A DNA stretch of 8,804 bases from Bacteroidales bacterium (GTDB taxonomy: Bacteria > Bacteroidota > Bacteroidia > Bacteroidales > JAADGE01): positions 1 through 8,804 of the forward strand of contig JANTGL010000100.1 in the NCBI GenBank assembly GCA_024762915.1, written 5' to 3'. The translations under genes were made by a program, and so were the position numbers. Positions 1-6,607 of this stretch are shown piece after piece. The notes beneath the pieces are model-generated. The model was given only the letters and a program-made list of their open reading frames with translations, did not search any database and was not told where the DNA came from. The stretch's first letter is position 1. Each line of letters opens with the position of its first letter.

Positions 1-57
1 AAAAAAGGTGCAGCATCAACAAAAGAAATGGCGGATGCCGTAATTGCTAAACTTTAA
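1..57 (+). CDS. C-terminal end of a dehydrogenase, probably isocitrate/isopropylmalate dehydrogenase family (partial)
   Basis: Only the last 18 codons and a TAA stop (55-57) are in the window; the frame is open from base 1. The tail reads KKGAASTKEMADAVIAKL. A small-residue stretch, then T-x-E-(M/F)-x-D-A-(V/I)-x-x-x-L at the very end, is how NAD-dependent isocitrate dehydrogenases and related beta-decarboxylating dehydrogenases typically finish. The family call therefore rests on a short tail and is tentative. The stop lies 9 bases before the ATG of the HD-domain gene on the same strand, so the two are probably cotranscribed. Base composition here and in the next gene appears richer in GC than in the rest of the window. 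Confidence 0.5.
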   Translation, partial: KKGAASTKEMADAVIAKL

Positions 58-66
58 ATTCGTGTT

Positions 67-615
67 ATGACAGAAGACGTAAAAAAACTTTGGGGCGAAG
101 AACTTGCTTGGATAAAAGACGATAAACTTCGTGAAGTTACGGCAAAAACCTGGGAATTAGCTTTGGAAAGAAGTGTATTGACCGTTGAGGATTTACAACG
201 CATTCCTTTTACTTTGCTTGTACCGACAAAAGTCACTTTTATGGAGCATAAAACATCGGTCGTGCATATAGCAAAAGATGCCGGCGAGCAAATTAATAAA
301 TTTTATCACGGCGAACTTCCGGTTAACAGTGATGTTCTGATTGCCGGTGCCATTCTTGCCGATGTGGGTAAACTTCTCGAATATGTTCTTGATGAAAACG
401 GAAATGCCGTTCAAGGCACTTACGGTAAATATTTGCGACATCCTTTTTCCGGTGTTTCAATTGCAGAAGAATGCGATGTTTCGGCAGAAGTTTGTCATAT
501 CATTGCCACTCATGCAGGCGAAGGAAATATGGTCAAGCGAAGCACGGAAGCTTACATCGTGCATCATGCCGATTTTATGACTTTCTTGCCGTTTAAAGAG
601 CGATTGAAAATATAA
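67..615 (+). CDS. HD-fold protein with HD doublet changed to AD
   Basis: A 182-aa soluble protein of the HD phosphohydrolase superfamily, without signal peptide or membrane segment. Visible metal-site positions in order are H61 (EHKTSVVHIA), the doublet at 98-99 (AGAILADVGKLLEY, where AGAILHDVGK is expected), H125 (RHPFSG), H149 (ATHAGEG) and D169 (IVHHADF). The overall layout resembles the HD domain of YhaM-type 3'-5' exonucleases and other stand-alone HD proteins. The doublet His is Ala98 (codon GCC), while Asp99 and the other ligands remain. One metal site may thus be weakened, and activity may be altered or lost. Family members hydrolyse phosphoesters in nucleotides, RNA or cyclic dinucleotides; the substrate cannot be told from sequence. 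The ATG at 67 follows the upstream stop by 9 bases, which supports this start and an operon with the dehydrogenase. Confidence 0.8.
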   Translation: MTEDVKKLWGEELAWIKDDKLREVTAKTWELALERSVLTVEDLQRIPFTLLVPTKVTFMEHKTSVVHIAKDAGEQINKFYHGELPVNSDVLIAGAILADVGKLLEYVLDENGNAVQGTYGKYLRHPFSGVSIAEECDVSAEVCHIIATHAGEGNMVKRSTEAYIVHHADFMTFLPFKERLKI

Positions 616-641
616 TTTAACTTGTTTCGGACAGTTATTTT

Positions 642-722
642 AACCACAAAGAACACGAAGTTTTTCACAAGGGACACAAAGAAGTTTGCAAACTTTGTGT
701 TTTCTTCGTGTTCTTAGTGTTT
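642..722. repeat. Long imperfect inverted repeat between convergent genes
   Basis: The outer arms are 642-660 and 704-722 and match at 17 of 19 positions as inverted copies (AACCACAAAGAACACGAAG against CTTCGTGTTCTTAGTGTTT). Inside them 674-680 (ACACAAA) pairs with 694-700 (TTTGTGT), and 682-695 is a perfect 14-bp palindrome (AAGTTTGCAAACTT). The motif CACAAAG/CACGAAG recurs several times within the arms. The repeat fills most of the 116-bp gap between the HD gene and the minus-strand trifunctional gene, so its RNA could fold into a hairpin at the 3' end of both transcripts. No strong T-tract follows on either strand. It may therefore act as a stabilising 3' structure or be a dispersed palindromic repeat rather than a standard terminator. 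Confidence 0.7.
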
Positions 723-731
723 GTAAAGATT

Positions 732-3700
732 TTACGATACTTTTTTCAAAACAAAAACAATATTTGAAGTAAATTTTGTTTCATCAATAATATGAACTTC
801 AAAATTATAATCCGAAACAATTTTAAGTATTTCACTTTTTGAAGTAAAATGTAACTTCTCAAATTCTGTTTTGTTAAATTTCAGTAATTTGACAGAGAAA
901 AACTCACTTAATTTCGTTCCTTTGTGCTTCTTTTTCATTTCCGAATTTCCGTCACGAATAATAATTTTACCGCCGGGTTTTAGTTGATTTATACATTTAA
1001 TAATCAATTCTTTCTGTTTATCTTTCGGCATATAATGCAGGACATCGTTTATTACAAAAGCATCGCTTATCGGAAAATTTACTTCAAGTACGTCGGCACA
1101 AATAAAATTTAACCTGTCGTTTTTTGAAATGTTGTGATTTGCCGTATTGATTTTATCGCAATCATAATCAATTCCTGTAAGACTTCTGTTTTTTGAACAA
1201 AAACTCAACATATAAGGTAAATATCCGTATCCGGTGCCGATATCCGTTATATGTCCTTTTTGCGGAAGAATATTGTTAAAAAATTCGTAATTCTTTTCGA
1301 TTTTGGTTTTTATTCGTGTATAGTGTTCCGTAACGGGACCTTTGTATATGTAATTTGCAATCAGTTTTTGCCTGAAATATGCCGGTGTTTCATATTTTTT
1401 TCTTATTTTTTGATATTCGAGGGTCATAAATTGACGAATATTTTTTGCCTGTTCTCTGCTTGTTTTTCCGTAATCATCAATAGAAATGCGTTCTAAAACA
1501 GTAATGCTTATTTGCCCGCTTTTTAAAAAGGGTTCACCTTTCGGTATACAATCACCGGCACCTTGAATGATAATCGGTAAAATGTCAATTTCAAGTTCTT
1601 TTGCATATTCAAAAGCTCCTTTATGAAATCGTTTGATTTCCATATCAGCAGAACGACTGCCTTCAGGATAAATTAAAATCGAATAACCTTGTTTCACTTT
1701 TTCTTTCAAAAGATTAAGATTTTTTTCAAAACCGGATGAAGTAGGGTAGTAATCGGCAAATTTTACGATACGTCCGTAAAAAATATTTTTCTGAACCCAG
1801 TCGTTGGTTAATATTAAAATTTTCGAATGCAGCATCAAAATCAGCGGAATATCTATGTGAGATTGATGATTTGAAATAATAACCGCCGGTTTTTTAAAGT
1901 CTTCATTAAAAGGATTATTAATGATTTTTTTTACGTTCAGCGGAATATAAGCAATCATTTTTGAAGTCAGAAAAAGCCAATAATGAAAAATTTTCTTTTT
2001 GTTTTTTCTTCCGAAAGGTATAAGAGATAAAATTCCCCAAAGTAAAAGAGTTATGATTGAACCGATTACAAAAATTAAAAATACAAGAATACCGAAAAAT
2101 AAATCTTTGAATGTAACCGGAGCACTTCGCTTTTTGCCTTGTTGTCTGATAAGGAAATTAAACAAGACAGGTTGTAAAGTATAAGTTACAAAAATAACGG
2201 ATAATATTCCGATAACCGACAAAAATGCAATGGAACGCATGGCCGGATGTTTTGCAAAAATAAGAACACCGATTGCCGTAATCGTGGTAATTGCCGATAA
2301 CAAAACAGAGGTTTTATAGGACGGTAAATTATCTGCTCCGTAGCGGTATTTTTGCAACAAACCCTGTGACATAAAAATACTGTAATCAATTCCCAAACCG
2401 AAAATAAATGTTGAAATGATAATGTTAAAAATCGTAAATTTAAAATCGAAAAGCCACATAAAGCTTAAGGTCCATAACCAACTGATTAACATTGGAATAA
2501 ATGTTATTAAAGCCAGCTCTATACGTCCGAACCAAAGCAAAAGAAGGACAAAAACGACAAGTAAAGAAATCTTTACAAGTTCGTTAAAATCTTTTTTGAG
2601 GATAAGTACAATTTTATCCGTAATGTATTTTTTATCAACAATATAGATATTCTTATTATGTGAAATTTTTTCGTATACTTTTTCTTTATTTTCCTGTTTT
2701 AATTTTAACAGTGTAACAATGCTTGTTAAATCTTTATTTTCGGTAATTAAATCTTGTCCCAAAAGTTTTATTAACAGTTGTTTATCATCTGAATTTAAAG
2801 GTTTGAAATTTTTATTCAGAAGACGATAAAAATCGGAAAATGCACTTTCTTTAAAGCCGTATTTTTTACCTGCTTTTATGATTTCTTGTTTTACGCTGTC
2901 AATGTCCTTTTCTTTGAAATAATTGTTCCAACGATTAATTCTGATTTTTTGCAAACTGTCGGATACGATGAAATAACTAACTGTACTATAATTCTTTACA
3001 ATTTCGTTTTTGTGAAGTTGTTTAATATCTTCACTTAAAAGGTCATTTTTCCTAAGTGCATCATCAAGCGTTTTGCCGGTTACGACGAGATACATTTTTC
3101 GTAAGGCATCATTTGAAATTTCGGACAGATGTTTTTCGGCTTCTTTTATTTCAGGCGACATATAATTCATTTTATCCATATCGCTTTCAAATTTTGCTTT
3201 ATGAAAGGTAAATAAACTTGCAACAGTAATTATCAATACGATAATAATCAAATACTTATTATTATGAAACGGAATTGCCGTAAATTTTTCAATTCGGTTA
3301 TATTGCTTTTTTTCGGTTGTTTTTTTATTTTTTTTCAGAAAATGCGGAAGAACAATAAGAGCAAATAAAGCCGCAGCCAAAACACTGATGCCGGCAAACA
3401 ATCCCAAATCTTTTAACGCATCGGAACGAACGAACAAAAGGCAGAAAAATGCCGCCGCCGTAGTAATGCTGCTCATTAAAATCGGTAGTGAAATATCTTT
3501 AAAAATATGTTCGGCTCTGTTTTTACTTCTGAAATGCGTAAAAATATGCAGAGAGTAATCAATTGATATTCCGACTAATACCGAACCAATCCCTAAAGAG
3601 ACAGCAGAAATTTCGCCCTTTAAAAGATATAAAATCGCAATTGAGACCGCAGCACCGAAAGCCGCCGGCAAAAAAATAATAAAAAAAATGTCGAAACGTC

Positions 3701-4562
3701 TGTAGAATAACGACAAAAATAAAAACAGCACAAAAACGGCAATACTGACGGTTAAAATAATATCATTCTTAATGCGTTCGGCATTTCCGACCGAAATAAC
3801 GGGAGCACCGAAAATTTCAACTTTAAAATCAGGCATTTCTGATTTCAAATCTGTAATTGTTTTATTAATTCCGTCAATCAAAAGCTTGTTTTTGCCTGTT
3901 TGGTCATTCGGATATTTTGAAGTGATAAACAGAAAAAGGTGTTTTTTATCTTTTGTAAAAATATGATTATCATAAACTTCATAACTGTTATCAAGCTGAA
4001 GATTTTGTAAACGTTTTAAAGCAAGCGGAGTGATACTTAGAGGATCTTTTTTAATAAATTTTTTCGTAACCAAACTTGCAGGCGAAATCAGTGTTCTGAA
4101 ATCGGCGGCAAGTGTTTTGTCCAAATCTTCTTCAGTAAGTAAAGTATCTAATTTTTTATAATCATTTTCGGTCAAAAAAACGGGTAAATTATGATAAAAA
4201 ACATCGTATAATTCACTCATCATTTGATTGTCAATCGTATTCTTAATTTCAACAATATGCTCGGAATAATTTTTTTGAAGTTTGTGTGTTAAAGAATCCG
4301 AAAAAGCAGCTAAATTTTCAGGATTTACATCTGCTAAACTATCTGTATATGAAATATTAACAATAATTTTATCATTTAATTTAACTTGTTTATTAGCAAA
4401 ATTAAATCGTTTTAGTTCATCATCAACGGGTATCATTTTCGAGATATCTTCCGAAGTGTGAATTTTTAATGCCGTGTATATTGCAAGCGTAAAAATCCCT
4501 GAAACAATCAGCAGTAAAAGTAATTTTCTGTTTTTAAAATAGTTGTATAATGAGATGAACAT
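732..4562 (-). CDS. Trifunctional MMPL/RND transporter - lysophospholipid acyltransferase - SAM methyltransferase
   Basis: A 1276-aa fusion. Residues 1-805 form an MMPL/RND-type exporter made of two similar halves. Each half has one N-terminal helix (about 11-31 and 436-453), a large extracytoplasmic loop, then five helices (about 267-406 and 661-804). The fourth helix of each half carries the G-x-D-Y motif (GISIDY with D335, GLGIDY with D726), a likely proton-relay position. A hydrophobic stretch at 820-850 leads into a PlsC-type acyltransferase (about 875-1050) with intact NHQSHID (H899, D904) and YPEGSRS (E967, G968). Residues 1085-1276 are a class I methyltransferase with DIGTGYGYLP (1107-1116), GIDYD (1130-1134) and LKPGGKIIIRDG near 1195-1205. 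This order is a known Bacteroidota architecture, often found near aryl polyene or flexirubin genes. The inferred role is acylation, methylation and inner-membrane export of a lipid-like product. No ketosynthase, acyl carrier protein or LolA-like gene is nearby. The ATG at 4562 fits a short N-terminal tail followed by a helix. Confidence 0.9.
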   Translation of the reverse strand: MFISLYNYFKNRKLLLLLIVSGIFTLAIYTALKIHTSEDISKMIPVDDELKRFNFANKQVKLNDKIIVNISYTDSLADVNPENLAAFSDSLTHKLQKNYSEHIVEIKNTIDNQMMSELYDVFYHNLPVFLTENDYKKLDTLLTEEDLDKTLAADFRTLISPASLVTKKFIKKDPLSITPLALKRLQNLQLDNSYEVYDNHIFTKDKKHLFLFITSKYPNDQTGKNKLLIDGINKTITDLKSEMPDFKVEIFGAPVISVGNAERIKNDIILTVSIAVFVLFLFLSLFYRRFDIFFIIFLPAAFGAAVSIAILYLLKGEISAVSLGIGSVLVGISIDYSLHIFTHFRSKNRAEHIFKDISLPILMSSITTAAAFFCLLFVRSDALKDLGLFAGISVLAAALFALIVLPHFLKKNKKTTEKKQYNRIEKFTAIPFHNNKYLIIIVLIITVASLFTFHKAKFESDMDKMNYMSPEIKEAEKHLSEISNDALRKMYLVVTGKTLDDALRKNDLLSEDIKQLHKNEIVKNYSTVSYFIVSDSLQKIRINRWNNYFKEKDIDSVKQEIIKAGKKYGFKESAFSDFYRLLNKNFKPLNSDDKQLLIKLLGQDLITENKDLTSIVTLLKLKQENKEKVYEKISHNKNIYIVDKKYITDKIVLILKKDFNELVKISLLVVFVLLLLWFGRIELALITFIPMLISWLWTLSFMWLFDFKFTIFNIIISTFIFGLGIDYSIFMSQGLLQKYRYGADNLPSYKTSVLLSAITTITAIGVLIFAKHPAMRSIAFLSVIGILSVIFVTYTLQPVLFNFLIRQQGKKRSAPVTFKDLFFGILVFLIFVIGSIITLLLWGILSLIPFGRKNKKKIFHYWLFLTSKMIAYIPLNVKKIINNPFNEDFKKPAVIISNHQSHIDIPLILMLHSKILILTNDWVQKNIFYGRIVKFADYYPTSSGFEKNLNLLKEKVKQGYSILIYPEGSRSADMEIKRFHKGAFEYAKELEIDILPIIIQGAGDCIPKGEPFLKSGQISITVLERISIDDYGKTSREQAKNIRQFMTLEYQKIRKKYETPAYFRQKLIANYIYKGPVTEHYTRIKTKIEKNYEFFNNILPQKGHITDIGTGYGYLPYMLSFCSKNRSLTGIDYDCDKINTANHNISKNDRLNFICADVLEVNFPISDAFVINDVLHYMPKDKQKELIIKCINQLKPGGKIIIRDGNSEMKKKHKGTKLSEFFSVKLLKFNKTEFEKLHFTSKSEILKIVSDYNFEVHIIDETKFTSNIVFVLKKVS

Positions 4563-4610
4563 ATCGGGAATTGAATTTTAGTGTATTTTTAGTTTGATTA
4601 GATTATAATG

Positions 4611-4658
4611 TGCAGTTACAGGATACAGGGTAGAAGTTGCAGGGTGCAAGGTGCAAGT
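4611..4658 (+). repeat. Left heptanucleotide array flanking the four-helix-bundle gene
   Basis: On the plus strand about seven degenerate copies of a 7-nt unit, consensus TGCAGGR, follow one another: a 6-nt copy TGCAGT at 4611, then TACAGGA, TACAGGG, TAGAAGT, TGCAGGG, TGCAAGG and TGCAAGT, starting every 7 bases from 4617. This is the reverse complement of the unit in the array at 5051-5111. Blocks TGCAGGGTGCA (4638-4648) and CAGGATACA (4619-4627) recur exactly as inverted copies at 5067-5077 and 5095-5103. The last base of the array is also the final base of the minus-strand TAA stop (4658-4660). Confidence 0.8.
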
Positions 4659-5023
4659 TATGTTTTCCAATTTTTTTCAACGTATTGGATATACTTATTT
4701 ATCTTTTTGCTTAATTTTTCATATTTTAATATTAATTCAGTTATCGGATTTTCTTTAAAATGTATTTGGTTGATCATATTTAATTGGGAAATTGTTTCAT
4801 CGCAAGAAGCGTGAGAAAAAATTAAAAATCGAATAAATTCCGCTTTATATCGTCTTCTTCCGAAACCTTCCGCAATATTATCTTTTATGCTTTTTGAAGA
4901 ACGTCTGATTTGACTTCCTTGTTCATAAAGTTCATATTTAGGTAAATTCATCGTTAAATTATGTACTTCTAAAGCTAAAGAAAATGCCGTGTTATAAATA
5001 TCTAAATCTCTGTAACTATTCAT
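4658..5023 (-). CDS. Four-helix bundle protein (S23 / 23S rRNA intervening-sequence protein family)
   Basis: A 121-aa, basic, all-helical protein of full family length. The N-terminus runs MNSYRDLDIYNTAFSLALEV. It is followed by QIRRSSKSI (38-46), the family signature NIAEGFGR (49-56), EFIRFLIFSHASCDETISQL and a C-terminal helix ending KNWKT. Family members were first found encoded in intervening sequences of 23S rRNA genes, and the Avd accessory proteins of diversity-generating retroelements share the fold; their biochemical role is mostly unknown. Here the gene lies between protein genes, not in rRNA. The ATG at 5021-5023 is chosen over a TTG six bases upstream (5027-5029). The gene is enclosed by inverted heptad repeats, so its mRNA would start with G-rich and end with complementary C-rich repeats. 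Confidence 0.85.
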   Translation of the reverse strand: MNSYRDLDIYNTAFSLALEVHNLTMNLPKYELYEQGSQIRRSSKSIKDNIAEGFGRRRYKAEFIRFLIFSHASCDETISQLNMINQIHFKENPITELILKYEKLSKKINKYIQYVEKNWKT

Positions 5024-5050
5024 AATCAAAAATGTTTAATAATGGGCTCC

Positions 5051-5111
5051 CCAGTACCCTGCATCCTGCACCCTGCATCCTTTAACCTGCACCTTGTATC
5101 CTGCATCCTGC
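5051..5111 (+). repeat. Right heptanucleotide array flanking the four-helix-bundle gene
   Basis: On the plus strand a run in perfect 7-nt register, consensus CCTGCAY: CCAGTAC (5051), CCTGCAT (5058), CCTGCAC, CCTGCAT, CCTTTAA, CCTGCAC, CTTGTAT, CCTGCAT and a final CCTGC ending at 5111. Five of the eight full units are exact matches to the consensus. The final C at 5111 is the complement of the third base of the TAG stop (5111-5113) of the minus-strand kinase-RapZ gene. In transcript order the array is thus the start of the untranslated stretch between that gene and the four-helix-bundle gene. Confidence 0.85.
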
Positions 5112-6529
5112 TAAAATCCTTCCGTATGCTCAAGTTCAACATTAATATCATAATTATTTCTTAAATAGTCAGCCGTTTTTTCTGCAAAAAATACCGAACG
5201 ATGCTGACCGCCGGTACAACCGAAATTTACGGACAGATTTTTAAACCCTCTTGATTGATAATTTTTTACCGCTGCTGATATAATTTGAGAAATTGATTTA
5301 AAAAAATGGTGAACTTCATCTGTATTTTCAAGAAAATCAATAACTTCTTGGTCTTTTCCGCAAAGTTCTTTGTATTCTTCAATTCTTCCGGGGTTATTTA
5401 TAAACCGACAATCAAAAACAAAACCGCCGCCGTTTCCTGAATTATCTTCAGGAATACCTTTTTTATATGAGAAACTGCTGACTTTAATCGTTAATTTTTT
5501 ACCGGAAATATTTTTAAGCTTTTTTGAATTGGTAACAGATTTTAAAACTCTTCTTAATTCAGGAATTTCAATCGGGATTTCTTCTTTATCAAGAACTGAA
5601 TTTAAATTTTTTATTGCAAAAGGAATACTGTCCAGAAAATGTTTTTTTCGTTCGAAAAAACCTCGGTAGCCGTATGCTCCCATAGCTTGCATAATTCTTA
5701 CAAGAACATAGGCATAATAATGTTTGTCGAAATCAGAAACATCAATTTTATATGCTTGTTGTAACCGGTTTAAGTAATGTGTTTTTATTTCTTCTCTGAT
5801 ATTTTCCGGAATATTTGCTTTTGCATCATACAGCTGAGATGCTAAGTCATAATGCAAAGCACCTTTTCTTCCGCCCTGATAATCAATAAAATATATTCTA
5901 TCATTATGAAGCATAATGTTCCTTGACTGAAAATCTCTGTAAAGGAAGAAATTGCAATCAGCTTTTAAAAGATATTCTGAAAATGAATTAAAATCGTCTT
6001 CTAAAAGTTGTTCATCAAATAAGATATCCGTAAACTTTAAAAAATTGTATTTAAAATAGTTTAAATCCCACATGATGGATTGCTTGTCAAATGCTTTCCT
6101 CGGATAACAAATTGAATAATCCACTTTTTTACTGACTTTAATTTGAAGTTCAGCAAGTTTTTCAACGACGTTTTTATATAAATTGATTAACTCTTCAGGG
6201 AATTCATTACTTTTTCTGACTTTCAACAGTCTGTTAAAAAGTGTTTCATCGCCCAAGTCTTCTTGTAAATAAACATCATTATTTAAATCTTCGGCATATA
6301 TTTCAGGAACATTTATTCCGTTTTTTATAAAAATATCGGATAAATACAAGAATGCGGCATTTTCTTTTTTATCGCTGTTATATGCTGCAATTACTGAACG
6401 AATATCATTTTTTACCCTGAAATACAGTCTGGAAGAACCAGAAGGCGGGAGTTGATACATTTCCTTAATTTCTTCTTTAAATGTTTTTTTAAAGAGATTT
6501 TTAATATTCTCGGAGATATTATTTTGCAT
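5111..6529 (-). CDS. Sugar kinase-like (APH/AmgK-type) domain fused to RapZ C-terminal domain
   Basis: A 472-aa cytoplasmic protein with two domains. Residues about 1-315 have the choline kinase/aminoglycoside phosphotransferase fold. LPPSGSSRLYFRV (27-39) is the nucleotide-binding loop region. LYRDFQSRNIML (196-207) is the catalytic loop with D199 and N204, and FIDYQGG (214-220) has the metal-binding D216. The usual His of the catalytic loop is Tyr197. Closest in style is AmgK, the N-acetylmuramate/GlcNAc anomeric kinase of cell-wall recycling. Residues about 345-472 match the C-terminal half of RapZ, with FDCRFINNPG (372-381) and GCTGGQHRSV (437-446), the part that in E. coli senses GlcN6P and binds small RNAs. 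The RapZ N-terminal P-loop ATPase half is absent and replaced by the kinase. Inferred role: amino-sugar phosphorylation with amino-sugar sensing. A promoter candidate lies just upstream at 6548-6555, after the terminator of the lipoprotein gene. Automatic pipelines may call it simply RapZ. Confidence 0.85.
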   Translation of the reverse strand: MQNNISENIKNLFKKTFKEEIKEMYQLPPSGSSRLYFRVKNDIRSVIAAYNSDKKENAAFLYLSDIFIKNGINVPEIYAEDLNNDVYLQEDLGDETLFNRLLKVRKSNEFPEELINLYKNVVEKLAELQIKVSKKVDYSICYPRKAFDKQSIMWDLNYFKYNFLKFTDILFDEQLLEDDFNSFSEYLLKADCNFFLYRDFQSRNIMLHNDRIYFIDYQGGRKGALHYDLASQLYDAKANIPENIREEIKTHYLNRLQQAYKIDVSDFDKHYYAYVLVRIMQAMGAYGYRGFFERKKHFLDSIPFAIKNLNSVLDKEEIPIEIPELRRVLKSVTNSKKLKNISGKKLTIKVSSFSYKKGIPEDNSGNGGGFVFDCRFINNPGRIEEYKELCGKDQEVIDFLENTDEVHHFFKSISQIISAAVKNYQSRGFKNLSVNFGCTGGQHRSVFFAEKTADYLRNNYDINVELEHTEGF

Positions 6530-6547
6530 GTTTAAAATTTAAAACCT

Positions 6548-6555
6548 CAAAAATA
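6548..6555 (-). promoter_or_regulatory. Candidate -7 promoter element for the kinase-RapZ gene
   Basis: On the minus strand the bases read TATTTTTG, an exact fit to the Bacteroidota -7 consensus TAnnTTTG, ending 18 bases before the ATG at 6529. A TTG lies upstream but only 12 bases away, closer than the usual -33 spacing. The region is T-rich, so a chance match is possible. The first T of the element is also the last base of the T-tract of the upstream terminator. Confidence 0.3.
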
Positions 6556-6585
6556 AAAAAAGAGAGACAATTGTGCCCCTCTTTT
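6555..6585 (-). terminator. Rho-independent terminator of the lipoprotein gene
   Basis: Read on the minus strand, arm 6585-6574 (AAAAGAGGGGCA) pairs with arm 6569-6558 (TGTCTCTCTTTT) around a CAAT loop. The 12-bp stem includes two G-U pairs. It runs into a T-tract (6561-6555, seven T). It lies 23 bases after the stop of the lipoprotein gene, and separates it from the kinase-RapZ gene. Confidence 0.75.
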
Positions 6586-6607
6586 AAGAAAAAACATTTT
6601 CAGATAA

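Larger units (their letters stand above)
4611..5111 (-). mobile_element. Putative unit: four-helix-bundle gene bounded by inverted heptad arrays
   Basis: The unit of about 500 bp contains one gene (4658-5023, minus strand) and, at its ends, arrays of the same 7-nt repeat in opposite orientation. The order of shared blocks is collinear when one arm is inverted, so the arms are true imperfect inverted repeats of about 50-60 bp. It sits between two minus-strand genes that seem intact. No target-site duplication and no transposase are seen, so mobility is an inference; a resident gene with structured untranslated regions is the alternative. Confidence 0.45.

Noticed and set aside
642..722. Canonical rho-independent terminator
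   Set aside because: The hairpin is strong, but neither strand has a proper T-tract right after it.
732..4562. Part of an aryl polyene or flexirubin biosynthetic cluster
   Set aside because: Only this one protein fits; the neighbours are unrelated and no ketosynthase, dehydratase, carrier protein or LolA-like gene is present.
4608..4814. Plus-strand open frame across the left array and the end of the four-helix-bundle gene
   Set aside because: It is antisense to a recognisable gene and its first part translates the repeats.
4658..5023. Accessory (Avd-like) gene of a diversity-generating retroelement
   Set aside because: The fold is shared, but the window has no reverse transcriptase, no template/variable repeat pair and no target gene, so a plain S23-type protein is the safer call.
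5024..5029. TTG start adding two residues to the four-helix-bundle protein
   Set aside because: The in-frame ATG two codons downstream gives the usual family N-terminus, and nothing favours the TTG.
4611..5111. CRISPR-like or 23S rRNA intervening sequence
   Set aside because: The repeats are 7 nt and contiguous without spacers, there are no cas genes, and there is no 23S rRNA sequence on either side.
5370..5669. Plus-strand open frame of 99 codons
   Set aside because: It lies wholly antisense within the kinase-RapZ gene, whose protein is clearly recognisable.
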